From the NCBI GenBank assembly GCA_014378465.1, contig JACMNQ010000070.1, forward strand, positions 1 to 64,000: a DNA stretch of 64,000 nucleotides, in the 5' to 3' direction. Positions 18,907-28,561 of the stretch are shown here, piece after piece. Position 1 is the first letter of the stretch. Every line of letters starts with the position of its first letter. The stretch comes from Oligoflexia bacterium. GTDB taxonomy: Bacteria > Bdellovibrionota > UBA1018. Position numbers and translations under genes: made by a program. The notes below the pieces were generated by a model. That model worked only from the letters and a program-made list of their open reading frames with translations, was not told the origin of the DNA and made no database searches.

Positions 18907-19201
18907 AGCGTGCTTGACACGAAGTCGGCTGAGCGCTTTCATCAAGAAAAAGTCACTTTGCGCCCGTCTCCGCTGCCATGATCTTCGTCAGTTTCGGATC
19001 CAGAGAGGTTGAACGCTTCATCCCGCGCCGTGAAGCAGATTGCATACCACCCGGAAGTCTCCTGGCGATTGCCAAGCCCGACCTGAGCTCGCTTCAAAAG
19101 TCCTGCACTGTCTCACGACTGGACTGGGGTCAAAGGCCGCACTGCAATGATCAGGCGCGGCGTTGACAAGGAGACCCGTGAAATGATGTGTGGGGGTTCT
19201 G

Positions 19202-20722
19202 ATGAAGTCCCCCTCTTTCAACCGCCTGGGCATCCTCACCGCGACCATCCTCGGCTCCAGCATGGTGATCATGGACTCCACCGTCGTGAATGTCATTCTC
19301 CCCCGGCTTCAGACTGAATTTCAAGTCAGTGCGGATCAGATCCAGTGGGTAGTTGAAGCTTATTTTCTATTTCTGTCTGCCTTGATTCTGCTCGGGGGAG
19401 CGCTCGGAGACCGATTCGGCCGAAAGTGCATCTTTCAGCTGGGCACTGTCCTCTTCATCGCGGCTTCACTCGGTTGCGCACTGGCGGGTTCCCTCCTGCA
19501 GCTCACGGTGGCCCGCGCACTCCAGGGAATCGGCGGCGCACTCCTCACTCCAGGCAGTTTGGCCATCATCAACGCCACTTTTCCGAAAGCTGAAAGGGGC
19601 CGAGCGATCGGGACCTGGGCCGGTTTCAGCGCGATCACTTCCGCGCTCGGCCCCGTGCTCGGAGGATGGCTCACTGAGGAATTCTCCTGGCGCTCAGTCT
19701 TTCTGCTGAATCTGCCGCTCGGACTTCTCACTCTCCACTTCGCTCGCAAGTTCGTTCCCGCAAACTGCGGCGAATCTGAGAAATCTGGAAGGTCCCGCCT
19801 CGACTACCGCGGTGCCTTGACCTCAACATTCGGTCTCGCCGGGATCACCTTTGGCCTCATCGAGTCGAGCAGACTGGGTTTTCAGGATCCGCGAGTGTTC
19901 GGGAGCCTCGGAGCGGGGGCTCTTCTGCTTGCGCATTTTCTCTGGCTTGAACTTCGAACACCCTCTCCTCTGCTGCCCCCGGAGCTCTTCAGGTCCAGAG
20001 CTTTCACCGGTGCGAACTTCTCGACTTTCCTTCTTTACGGTGCCCTCGGCGGGGTGTTCTTCTTTCTACCGTTCAATCTGATTCAGGTGCAGGGATTCAC
20101 GCCGACTCAAGCGGGCGCGGCCAACCTTCCGTTCGTTCTCATCCTGTTCATTCTCTCGCGCTGGACCGGAGGATTTCACGACCGGTACGGCCCTCGCTAT
20201 CCACTTGTGGGCGGATCCCTCATTGCAGGCGTTGGATTTCTCCTGCTGGGTTTTCTACCCGGGCTTCTGGCTGGTCCCACCGGTCAGGCCGGATACTGGA
20301 GTGCGTTTTTTCCGGGCCTCATCGTTTTCGGCATCGGGATGTCCTTCTGCGTTTCGCCTCTTACCACGGCGGTGCTCGAGTCCGTGCCGACGGAACACTC
20401 CGGAGTCGGGTCAGGGATCAACAACGCGATTGCCCGCTTCGCCGGACTGATCGCGATTGCAGTCATGACTCTGTTGATTCTTCGATCCTTCAAGATTCAC
20501 TTGAAATCAGAATTGCTGCATGCGCCAAACGCCGCAATTCTTGCCCGTGCTTCTGAGCTTGCGGCACTCGACGCCCCTGAAGCCAGAGTCGAAATCAGAC
20601 GAGCCTACCTTGCCAGCTTCCGCGAGCTCATGGGGTTGTCTTTCCTTCTCGCGCTGGGGAGCGCGCTCTGCGCTTTCTTCACGCTCAAGCAGGCGCCTCC
20701 CGCTGCTCGCCCCAAATCCTAG
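19202..20722 (+). CDS. MFS transporter, DHA2 (EmrB/QacA-like) family
   Basis: MVIMDSTVVNVILPRLQTEFQVSADQIQWVVEAYFLFLSALILLGGALGDRFGRK; multiple TM segments. Confidence 0.92.
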   Translation: MKSPSFNRLGILTATILGSSMVIMDSTVVNVILPRLQTEFQVSADQIQWVVEAYFLFLSALILLGGALGDRFGRKCIFQLGTVLFIAASLGCALAGSLLQLTVARALQGIGGALLTPGSLAIINATFPKAERGRAIGTWAGFSAITSALGPVLGGWLTEEFSWRSVFLLNLPLGLLTLHFARKFVPANCGESEKSGRSRLDYRGALTSTFGLAGITFGLIESSRLGFQDPRVFGSLGAGALLLAHFLWLELRTPSPLLPPELFRSRAFTGANFSTFLLYGALGGVFFFLPFNLIQVQGFTPTQAGAANLPFVLILFILSRWTGGFHDRYGPRYPLVGGSLIAGVGFLLLGFLPGLLAGPTGQAGYWSAFFPGLIVFGIGMSFCVSPLTTAVLESVPTEHSGVGSGINNAIARFAGLIAIAVMTLLILRSFKIHLKSELLHAPNAAILARASELAALDAPEARVEIRRAYLASFRELMGLSFLLALGSALCAFFTLKQAPPAARPKS

Positions 20723-20732
20723 CCGGAAATGA

Positions 20733-21869
20733 TCACGCCGCCTGATCAGCAGCTTGAGCCTTCTTCAGGTGATTGCCCACGGAGCCCAGGTCGCTCAGAT
20801 CAGACCTTCCTTCGACGGCCTTCAGGGATGCGAGATCAATCACATACCTGTACCGGACTTTCTTTTTCTCCACGTTCTCAAAACACTCATTGATCCGCTC
20901 AATCGGGATCACTTCGACCTGGGGAGCTATGCCGTGCTCGCTGCAGAAATCGAGAACCTCCTGGGTCTCCCGAATGCTTCCGATGAGACTGCCGCCCAAA
21001 AGTCTTCTTTTCATGATCACTTTCTGCGGATCCCACCCTGGCTCGGGCATCAATACTCCCACAATGATCATCACGGCGTCGCGCCTGAGAAGTTCCAGAT
21101 AAGGTTCAATCTCATGCTTCTCCGGCACTGTATTCAGAATGAAATCCAGAGACTCCGCCGCTTCCTCCATCTGCGTTTTGTCGCCGGAATGAATGAAGCT
21201 CGAAGCGCCCAACCTCAGTGCGTCTTCCTTCTTGTCTGGAGAAGTGGAAAGCACCGTCACTTCGGCGCCCATCGCACGTGCAATCTGAGTGGCCATGTGG
21301 CCCAGGCCCCCGAAACCCACGACTCCGACTTTCTGTCCGGCTTTGACCTTGAAATGCTTGAGAGGTGAATAAGTCGTCACTCCGGCGCAAAGGATGGGTG
21401 CCACTGATTTGAGATCCAGATTCCCCGGGACTTTCAGGACGAAGTGCTCACTGACGACCAGCGTGTTCGAATACCCACCGAAAGTATTCTGGCCATTCGG
21501 CATCATCGCGCCGTTGTAAGTGGCGAGCCAACTCGTTTCGCTCTCACAGTACTGCTCATTTCCTTCGATGCAGCTGGGACAGCTCATGCAGGATTCGATC
21601 ATGCAGCCGACTGCCGCAGTATCGCCTGCTTTGAAATTTTTCACGTTCGCGCCAACTCGAGTCACTTTACCCACGACTTCGTGCCCCGGCATGCAGGGCC
21701 AGACCGTGTTCTTCCAGTCGTTGTTCACCTGATGCACGTCTGAATGACAGACGCCCGTATAGAGGACTTCGATCAGGACATCCTCAGGCCCTGGCTCCTC
21801 ACGCGTGAATTGATGAGGCTCGAGCTTATTTTTGGATTTTTTGACGGCATAGCCGATGCTTTTTATCAT
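20733..21869 (-). CDS. NAD(P)-dependent zinc alcohol dehydrogenase (YahK/CAD-like)
   Basis: VLYTGVCHSDVHQVNNDW...MPGHEVVGKVTRVG...CMIESCMSCPSCIEGNEQYCE; GVVGFGGLGHMATQIARAMGAEV. Confidence 0.92.
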   Translation of the reverse strand: MIKSIGYAVKKSKNKLEPHQFTREEPGPEDVLIEVLYTGVCHSDVHQVNNDWKNTVWPCMPGHEVVGKVTRVGANVKNFKAGDTAAVGCMIESCMSCPSCIEGNEQYCESETSWLATYNGAMMPNGQNTFGGYSNTLVVSEHFVLKVPGNLDLKSVAPILCAGVTTYSPLKHFKVKAGQKVGVVGFGGLGHMATQIARAMGAEVTVLSTSPDKKEDALRLGASSFIHSGDKTQMEEAAESLDFILNTVPEKHEIEPYLELLRRDAVMIIVGVLMPEPGWDPQKVIMKRRLLGGSLIGSIRETQEVLDFCSEHGIAPQVEVIPIERINECFENVEKKKVRYRYVIDLASLKAVEGRSDLSDLGSVGNHLKKAQAADQAA

Positions 21870-21888
21870 GAGAAGGGAGTTGCAAAGA

Positions 21889-22149
21889 TCAATCCGGAAT
21901 CAGGATCGTTGATCCGGTCGTCTTGCGCGATTAAAGGTCGCGATGAGCTTGCGCAGCGTCCCGAAATGAATAAGTCTGACCCATCGAAATCCTGACCGCG
22001 CCATTCTTCACGACTCTGAAAAGTTTGCGCGGGCGGGACGCGTCAGAAAAAGGTGTGGCCGGCCCGGGTCCCGGTTTGCCCAGTTCGACTTCTTCCCACT
22101 TCAACTTCTCAGGATCGACGGTTTCAAGAATTTGAATCGCATGGCTCAT
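21889..22149 (-). pseudogene. Quinone oxidoreductase (Qor-like) remnant: internal deletion plus nonsense codon
   Basis: N-terminus MSHAIQILETVDPEKLKWEEVELGKPGPG joined to C-terminal VVKNGAVRISMGQTYSFRDAAQAHRDL-TAA-SRKTTGSTILIPD-stop. Confidence 0.85.
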
Positions 22150-22476
22150 GAGTCGCTCCCCCTGGCATCAGGGGGTGCAATCCGTGGACCTTGCCGTTCG
22201 TGACGAAAGTGGAAGAGTTGGAGCGGTGACAAGCTTTCGCAAGTTCACCGAGCTCGTTGACTCCTGAAGTGAACCAATCCTGTCGGTTCGGCATCCCGAA
22301 ACTCAGGAAGCTCGGGTTTCATCCAGTAGCGGATTTTTCAACACCGGTCTGGTTCAGGAGCTCACTCATGCGTTGCTTATGACCCCAGTTTGCCGGGTGT
22401 CAAAAAAATTGCGCGAGACCCTTTGCTGGCCACTTGCGTATTCTGAAATGAACCGATTCCAAACACGAGGAGCCTT

Positions 22477-23340
22477 GTGATCCATTTCAATTCTAGATCG
22501 GCCGTGAGCATCCTGATGACTCTGTTTTTTCTGACTGCAGTCGCCTGCAATTCTTCGACGGGTGAATCAATCGCTGCCGATCCTTCGGCCTCCGCCCCGG
22601 TATCCGGAAATCCCACTCAAGATCAGAAGCCAATCTCGCAGCCGACAGCGCCTTCGGGCGCCACTCCCGTCGTGACTCCTGCACCACTTCCCGGTGCTTC
22701 TCCCGCTTCAAAACCCATCGCTCTGGTTTACGGGGGACCGGGTGTTCTGCCTGGACCGGGAGATACGCTGGACATGGCCAAATCCGTCGCCGCAAAAGCG
22801 GGCTTCAAAGTGATCGAAGTCACTCAATTCGTCGATTCGGAAATTCTCGACAGCGCCAGCGTGTGGGTCCAGCCGGGAGGTCCGAATCTCTCTGCGGACT
22901 CCTACATGAATGCCAATGGCATGGCCGATCAAGTGAGGAATTTCGTGACCCGTGGAGGTGGCTACGTCGGTTTCTGCGGCGGAGCCTTTTCAGCGGTGAA
23001 CAATCTCGAACTCATCGCCGGGAGCGCATGGAACCTCGACGAAGCCACGGGCAAGATTCCAGTGAAATGGCTGGGAGCGACTCGTTACATGCATTTTGAG
23101 CACGGGCCTTATCTGCAACTCTCAGACAAGTCGGCGGAGGTGGTGGCCACTTACGCGGACGGTTCCACCGCCGCAGCACGAAGCCATTACGGTAAAGGTG
23201 AAGTCTTCATCAGCGGGGTTCATCCCGAGGCCGATCAGTATTGGCAACCGACCTATGATCCAGATGGACTTGATCAGGATCTTGCGATCACGATGCTTCG
23301 AGAAGTGGCTAAGCGACCTGATCCGTCGACCGGTGAGTGA
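22477..23340 (+). CDS. Lipoprotein with BPL_N/GATase1-like domain
   Basis: FFLTAVACNSS lipobox; ALVYGGPGVLPGP...VWVQPGGPNLSADSYM...VRNFVTRGGGYVGFCGGAFSA. Confidence 0.75.
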   Translation: MIHFNSRSAVSILMTLFFLTAVACNSSTGESIAADPSASAPVSGNPTQDQKPISQPTAPSGATPVVTPAPLPGASPASKPIALVYGGPGVLPGPGDTLDMAKSVAAKAGFKVIEVTQFVDSEILDSASVWVQPGGPNLSADSYMNANGMADQVRNFVTRGGGYVGFCGGAFSAVNNLELIAGSAWNLDEATGKIPVKWLGATRYMHFEHGPYLQLSDKSAEVVATYADGSTAAARSHYGKGEVFISGVHPEADQYWQPTYDPDGLDQDLAITMLREVAKRPDPSTGE

Positions 23341-23560
23341 TGACTGCATCCAGCCGGATCTCCTGACCTGAGTCGAGCTTCAAATAGTCCGCATGATCCC
23401 TGGCGTAAATGTCCGTGATGGTTCCATTCAGCCAGGCGACGCTTCCATCCTTCTGGCTCACCTTCAGGCGGACGGGCGTCTGATGTGAAGACAAGGCTTC
23501 GAGCTGATCCATGAGATCACAGCTGACCGGTTTGTAGTCATTCGAGTTTTGTTCTTTCAT
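23309..23560 (-). CDS. Rof-like (Rho-binding antiterminator family) protein
   Basis: YKPVSCDLMDQLEALSSHQTPVRL...GTITDIYARDHADYLKLDSGQEIRLDAV. Confidence 0.6.
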   Translation of the reverse strand: MKEQNSNDYKPVSCDLMDQLEALSSHQTPVRLKVSQKDGSVAWLNGTITDIYARDHADYLKLDSGQEIRLDAVITHRSTDQVA

Positions 23561-23644
23561 AGGCCGATATTCATGGAAGAACGGGGCCAACAGAGCGGCG
23601 CACCTGGTGTTCTCGACGCTCTTTGCGTTATCGGCACTCCTTGC

Positions 23645-23688
23645 GCAAAAAAAGCCCCGCCATGCAGCGCATGTGCGGGGCCGAAACT
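23645..23688 (-). terminator. Rho-independent terminator
   Basis: Minus strand GCCCCGCACATGCGCTGCATGGCGGGGCTTTTTTT. Confidence 0.8.
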
Positions 23689-23704
23689 TTCAAAGTCCGC
23701 GAAA

Positions 23705-24211
23705 TCAGCGTTTGCGAATGGGAAGGGGTACGGGGTCTCCCGCACAATTCAGAGGACCACAGTTGACCGGGCAACCCTTCTTGATTTCCGGAGCGCCGTA
23801 AGTGCAGCCTTCGGGCGGAGCCGAACACTGCGGAAGGTGGCAGACGACTGGATCACCTGCGGATTTGCAGGAGGCGCCTTCTTTGGAAGGTTTACAGCCG
23901 GAGTCGCAGGTGACGGAATTGGCCGTGGCCACTTCCACTCCCGGAGCGATCTGCATGCACGAAAATTCAATCAGGTTCTTCTTGCTCGCGCAGATGTCGC
24001 GGAGCACTTCCCTGGACTCTGACGGCGATCCGCCAGGTGCGGCGCAGGACTGAGTCACGATGACTTCTCCAGGAACCTCGGCAACCACTCCTCCATCGGA
24101 ATCCGAACACTTCTGCACGCACGTGGCATGAGCCGAAGCGCTGGTCAGGCTCACCAGCACGCAGAGGAAGACCGAAGAGAAGGCGGAGAAACGGTTGGGC
24201 AGAGATTTCAT
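23705..24211 (-). CDS. Secreted Cys-rich hypothetical protein
   Basis: Signal peptide MKSLPNRFSAFSSVFLCVLVSLTSASAHA; many Cys residues; followed by a terminator. Confidence 0.65.
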   Translation of the reverse strand: MKSLPNRFSAFSSVFLCVLVSLTSASAHATCVQKCSDSDGGVVAEVPGEVIVTQSCAAPGGSPSESREVLRDICASKKNLIEFSCMQIAPGVEVATANSVTCDSGCKPSKEGASCKSAGDPVVCHLPQCSAPPEGCTYGAPEIKKGCPVNCGPLNCAGDPVPLPIRKR

Positions 24212-24465
24212 GAATGGACCCCTTTGATGGTACGTGGACATTAGCCCGGGCTTGACTCGGGCTCATAGGATCATCCCTCAGCTTCAATCGGATTGTAATG
24301 TCACTTGAGTGACACACCCTCTCCTCTCAAGCGGTCTGGTTGCATTCTTGGGCCTGGCCTTCCATTTTTATGGATTATTCTGCCGACTCCAGTCAGAATT
24401 CCATCACCCGCCTTCATGATGAAGGTGGCGCGGCATGACGTCCAAGAGACGAAGAGAGATCAGGG

Positions 24466-26340
24466 ATGGAAAGCAATCAGACCACTGTTGAAAGTACAAG
24501 CCCGAGCAATCCTTCAAATGCCGCAGCCGCAGGACCTGTCCCCCTGACTGGAGAAGCGAATCACCCCTGGCATGGCTTCGCTCACCCCAATCACACTTCA
24601 GCGGATTCCGACCATGTGATCCGCACGCTGCGCTTCACCCATATTCAACTCAACAAGTTCTGGATCGAACTCCAGTCCATCCCGGCCTTCATGAGTGGCC
24701 TCAAGGCTCCGTCCATCGTGGAACTCGAAAAGATCTTCGCCTGGGCACGCGCTTCGACCGACTGGAAAAGAGCCGTGCAGGACTCCCGTTACATTTCGGT
24801 ACTGACGAGCCCGACTTATCGAAGCGTGCTCCTCACTTTCATTTCAGAAGTCGAAACCGTCATCCGCCTTCGCCAGAAGCTCGCAGCCGATCAATCCCTT
24901 CACCAGAATAACCCGCAGCACCTGATCACGCAGATGCAGACTGCCCTTGAACTGCTGCAGCGGCTTCAGATCCTGACCGATGACACGCGTCCGGCCGATA
25001 TCACGAACTTCATCCTGACCTCCGAGGAGAACCTCCTTCAGCTCGAGCAGAGCCTGAGGTTTCTCGCGGATCTTGGAGCAAAGGTGTCGGCCCTGCCGGC
25101 AGCCACGACCGTGGCTTCGGCGCGTGCCATCGCAACCGCCCTTGAACAGGTCCGCTCCACTCCCGCCTGCTTCTTCACCTGGCGTACACCCGCCCTCCTT
25201 GAGAACGCTGATTCAGAAACAGGAAAGGTGGTCGAAGCCCATGCCAGAGCCACCGAGCTTCGGAAGATTCGCGAGGATCTCGGCGCGACTTTCAAGATCG
25301 ACGAATTCTGCGATCCCGCTTCAGTGAGACAGGCGTCCGATGCCTTGAAAAGCGCCGGAATGCTCAGCCTCATCAACCAGCACTGCAAGAATGCTCATCA
25401 GCTCTACCTCAAACTGACGGCGGGTGCTTCGGATCCGAGTGCGGCGAAAAAAGCTTCGAAAGCTCAGATGGCGGAACAGCTCTCCAAACTGGCTGATCAC
25501 CTTGAACAGGCTCAGGTCTTCAACACGGATGCGACTTACCAGGCTGCTCTCGGCGCCCATTTCAAGGGCATTGATACGGACTTCAGAACGGCAAAAGACG
25601 TCAGCTCGAGATTTGCTGAAATCAGAACGGCTCTTGATGCGAACCGCTCCGCCTTCGGCGCGCAGCTCTTCAGTTTCATCGCGAGTGCCTCCGTGGCAGA
25701 TCTCCAGACTCTGCGAGAAATGGCCGAAGCGCCGTTGGCTTTACCTTTTTTGAAGATGAATTCTGAAATGGACGCGGAATCGAACCTTTCCACGCTGCAG
25801 GCCACGCTGCTTGAAAGGCTGACCAGCCTCCGGGCTCTCCAGGCGATACTGAACGAAGTGGGCGCCAACCCCGAGCAGGATCTGAATTCACTTTCGCGTG
25901 CACAGCTCTGCGCTGAGCAGATCCGCGCACTCGAGACACGCATCCAGTCCGATACCCATCTTCTGACCCTCATGAAGAATGATTACCGTGGCATTGACAC
26001 GGACCTGACTCCGATCCGCCAGTGCCTCGATTACATTCAGTTCATTGAAACTGCGGACGTCCCCACCGGCCTCAAATCCACTCTCCTCACGCCTCAGGGC
26101 CCGCAAAGAACGATGGAGTCCAAACACCTGCTTGCCGCGATGGAAACAACTTTCATGGCGACCAAGGAACACTTGATCAAGTTTGAAGCGATCACGTACT
26201 TTCAGCCCAATACTTGGGGAAATCACGCGTCTCTCTTTGAAATCCCGGTTCCGACTCTGCTGAACCGGATGAGCATGGCCCTCAAGCAGCCGGAACTTTT
26301 CACTCCGCTGACGGAAGAGCTTCGCGCCGGCCGCGCCTGA
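24466..26340 (+). CDS. Hypothetical 624-aa helical protein
   Basis: Long uninterrupted ORF, helical/coiled composition, no recognised motif. Confidence 0.7.
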   Translation: MESNQTTVESTSPSNPSNAAAAGPVPLTGEANHPWHGFAHPNHTSADSDHVIRTLRFTHIQLNKFWIELQSIPAFMSGLKAPSIVELEKIFAWARASTDWKRAVQDSRYISVLTSPTYRSVLLTFISEVETVIRLRQKLAADQSLHQNNPQHLITQMQTALELLQRLQILTDDTRPADITNFILTSEENLLQLEQSLRFLADLGAKVSALPAATTVASARAIATALEQVRSTPACFFTWRTPALLENADSETGKVVEAHARATELRKIREDLGATFKIDEFCDPASVRQASDALKSAGMLSLINQHCKNAHQLYLKLTAGASDPSAAKKASKAQMAEQLSKLADHLEQAQVFNTDATYQAALGAHFKGIDTDFRTAKDVSSRFAEIRTALDANRSAFGAQLFSFIASASVADLQTLREMAEAPLALPFLKMNSEMDAESNLSTLQATLLERLTSLRALQAILNEVGANPEQDLNSLSRAQLCAEQIRALETRIQSDTHLLTLMKNDYRGIDTDLTPIRQCLDYIQFIETADVPTGLKSTLLTPQGPQRTMESKHLLAAMETTFMATKEHLIKFEAITYFQPNTWGNHASLFEIPVPTLLNRMSMALKQPELFTPLTEELRAGRA

Positions 26341-26393
26341 CTCGAAAACCTTAATACTCCGCGTTAACGAGCTGGGATGAGCTCGTTTTTGAC

Positions 26394-26693
26394 GTGAAAC
26401 CCTTTGAAATGCGCCAACTCTGGGTCCATCACCTTGAAAATTATCATCCGGGTCGCGTGACCCGTCAGGCCCGCTACTTCGTTCGCCAGCTCTACGAAAG
26501 CATCTCCGCCGGAGAAACACGAATGACGTTTCAGACTCAGGTTGATCCGAGCCTTTCGCCTGAAGTACGCCTCTTCTTCAGGCTGGAGAACATCAAAGCG
26601 GCAATTGAAGAAGGGCAAACTTTCGTCCGACCCCACCCTTGGAGAAAACCGCGCAAGATCTCGCTCGAATCCATTTTCACAGACCGCGACTGA
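26394..26693 (+). CDS. Hypothetical 99-aa protein
   Basis: ORF between two same-strand ORFs; alternate (GTG) start in the track. Confidence 0.5.
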   Translation: MKPFEMRQLWVHHLENYHPGRVTRQARYFVRQLYESISAGETRMTFQTQVDPSLSPEVRLFFRLENIKAAIEEGQTFVRPHPWRKPRKISLESIFTDRD

Positions 26694-26776
26694 ATTCTTC
26701 ACGTCGCGTCAGGAATCCTTGAGTTTTAGCGTCGAAGGCAGCCCACTCAGAACGCGAATTGCAGAGCATAAGCCCT

Positions 26777-27154
26777 ATGAAAAATGAAAACTCAGCGAAG
26801 CAACCTGTTCAAAGCCCACGCGGAATCAAGCTGCTCATTGAAGCGGTTCGCGCGGAACCTTCGGATGAATTTCCGATGGACCACAGCGCCATTGACTACA
26901 ACTTCGGGGACATCGAACTCGAAGACGGCAAAGGAAGCTTCATCCCGGTGAGAGATCTGACCGATCATCTCAAGGGTGAGACGTTTGAGACGGCCGATGA
27001 AGTGCTTCAGGGACTCCAGGACGCCATGGTTGCCTGGAAGGGCCTGGATCTGCACCTCACGCATCTGGATGATCAGGGCAATGCCTTGAACAATCTTCCG
27101 GATGTCGGAGAAAATACGGACGAGGATGCTGACGATTACAGAAGAGCCGTTTGA
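26777..27154 (+). CDS. Hypothetical acidic protein
   Basis: MKNENSAKQPVQSPRGIKLLIEAVRAEP...; followed by a terminator. Confidence 0.55.
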   Translation: MKNENSAKQPVQSPRGIKLLIEAVRAEPSDEFPMDHSAIDYNFGDIELEDGKGSFIPVRDLTDHLKGETFETADEVLQGLQDAMVAWKGLDLHLTHLDDQGNALNNLPDVGENTDEDADDYRRAV

Positions 27155-27177
27155 AGCGCGAACGAATTTTAGAAAGA

Positions 27178-27234
27178 AAAGGGCTGCCCTTCGTGATCCA
27201 TCGATGGATCTGCGAATGGGCAGCCTCTTTATTT
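27178..27234. terminator. Bidirectional hairpin terminator
   Basis: aagaaaaGGGCTGCCCttcg...cgaatGGGCAGCCTctttatt, inner palindrome gatccatcgatggatc. Confidence 0.7.
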
Positions 27235-27257
27235 CAGAGCAAACGAGCGCTGACGAA

Positions 27258-27596
27258 TCAGGCGCTGTGGATGTCTTTCACGCCACGGTCACTGGCGCGG
27301 TCCATGATCGGGCCGGAGGGCTTGCGAGCGGATTTTTCCGGGCCGCCGAGCTTGGCTTCGAGCTGTTCAGCCCATTTGTCAGTCTTGACCGTTTCAAAAC
27401 GGTTCGTGCTGTACTGATAGAGTCGGAAAAGACCGTAGGCGGCAGCGCCCAGGCCCAGGGTCCACAGGACTGGCCTGGTGTATTTTGAACTCTTCACGCT
27501 CGTGAAAGAGTTGCCTACAGTATCTCCAATTTTGGAAAACTGAGTCTTGAAATCCTGATTTTCGAATGGGGTCGTGAGTTCATTGAGTGTGTTCAT
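27258..27596 (-). CDS. Small membrane protein
   Basis: MNTLNELTTPFENQDFKTQFSKIGDTVGNSF...YTRPVLWTLGLGAAAYGLFRLYQ. Confidence 0.6.
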   Translation of the reverse strand: MNTLNELTTPFENQDFKTQFSKIGDTVGNSFTSVKSSKYTRPVLWTLGLGAAAYGLFRLYQYSTNRFETVKTDKWAEQLEAKLGGPEKSARKPSGPIMDRASDRGVKDIHSA

Positions 27597-27799
27597 TTGA
27601 GTAAAATCTCCTTGCCGCCGGGGATTGCAGGAATGGTGCCCTGCTGCGTGAGGCAGCGGAGGGTTGAGCGCTTGCAGCAGGCCCCTTGTCCAGCTTGCGC
27701 ACAACTTTTTCGCGAGACTGCCCGCGTTAAGCATCGCATGAACCGGGCAGAGCAGCATGCCTCTTTACTCGGAGTGCAAAAAAGCAGTATCAAAGGGCT

Positions 27800-28183
27800 A
27801 TGTACTACGAACTGACCCAAGGCATCGAAGTCGAAGTCACCCCGCAATACCTTCCGGCGGAATCCGCACCCGAGCGGTCTCAGTACGTCTTTGGCTATCA
27901 CATCACCATCACGAACAAGGGTGATACGGAAGTGCAGCTCATCAGCCGTCACTGGATCATCTCCGATGGCGAAGGCGTGATTCGTGAAGTGAAGGGTCCT
28001 GGTGTCATCGGTGAACAGCCCAACCTGAAGCCGGGCCAGAAGCATGAGTACTCCAGTTTCTGCCCCCTCCCCACTCCGACCGGAAACATGCGGGGCACCT
28101 TTCAGATGGTCAATACTCTCGGCGCAAGCTTTGACGTGAAGATTCCGCTCTTCTTTCTGCGCGACATCCGAAATCTCCACTGA
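27800..28183 (+). CDS. apaG: ApaG-family protein
   Basis: GIEVEVTPQYLPAESAPERSQYVFGYHITITNKGDTEVQLISRHWIISDGEG...GVIGEQPNLKPGQKHEYSSFCPLPTPTGNMRGTFQM. Confidence 0.95.
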   Translation: MYYELTQGIEVEVTPQYLPAESAPERSQYVFGYHITITNKGDTEVQLISRHWIISDGEGVIREVKGPGVIGEQPNLKPGQKHEYSSFCPLPTPTGNMRGTFQMVNTLGASFDVKIPLFFLRDIRNLH

Positions 28184-28187
28184 AAGT

Positions 28188-28379
28188 TCACGCGTTTGGC
28201 AGTTTTCTCAGACGACTGTCAATGAACAGGCAGAGCCCGCTCACGAGTGCAGGCAAAGCTTTCATTTCACGCTCTTGGACGAAGAAATAAAAGAAGAGCA
28301 CGACTCCGCCGAGTCCAACGAGAAGAAAGCCGGCCCGCAAAGCACGCACGGTCGACGGTGATATCTCCGCGCCCGTCAT
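28188..28379 (-). CDS. Small membrane protein
   Basis: 63 aa with one hydrophobic stretch; ATG overlaps the stop of the preceding small ORF (ATGA). Confidence 0.5.
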   Translation of the reverse strand: MTGAEISPSTVRALRAGFLLVGLGGVVLFFYFFVQEREMKALPALVSGLCLFIDSRLRKLPNA

Positions 28380-28510
28380 TCGATTTCAAATTCCAGAGCG
28401 GAATGATCCGAAGCGCGGTCGAGCTGCACTTTCAGGTCCGGAATGTTCGGGTTGGACCAGCGGACTTCTTCGAGGCCGGCTTCCTTCAACACGATCGGCA
28501 ATTTGCGCAT
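28376..28510 (-). CDS. Small ORF (44 aa), not in the ORF track
   Basis: MRKLPIVLKEAGLEEVRWSNPNIPDLKVQLDRASDHSALEFEIE; ATGA overlap with 28188..28379. Confidence 0.45.
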   Translation of the reverse strand: MRKLPIVLKEAGLEEVRWSNPNIPDLKVQLDRASDHSALEFEIE

Positions 28511-28561
28511 GGGAGGAACATTAAGGTCTGCCCTGGCACCACGCAAGCTGAAACTGGAACA

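Noticed and set aside
27593-28180. 195-aa minus-strand ORF
   Set aside because: Antisense to ApaG, which has clear family motifs
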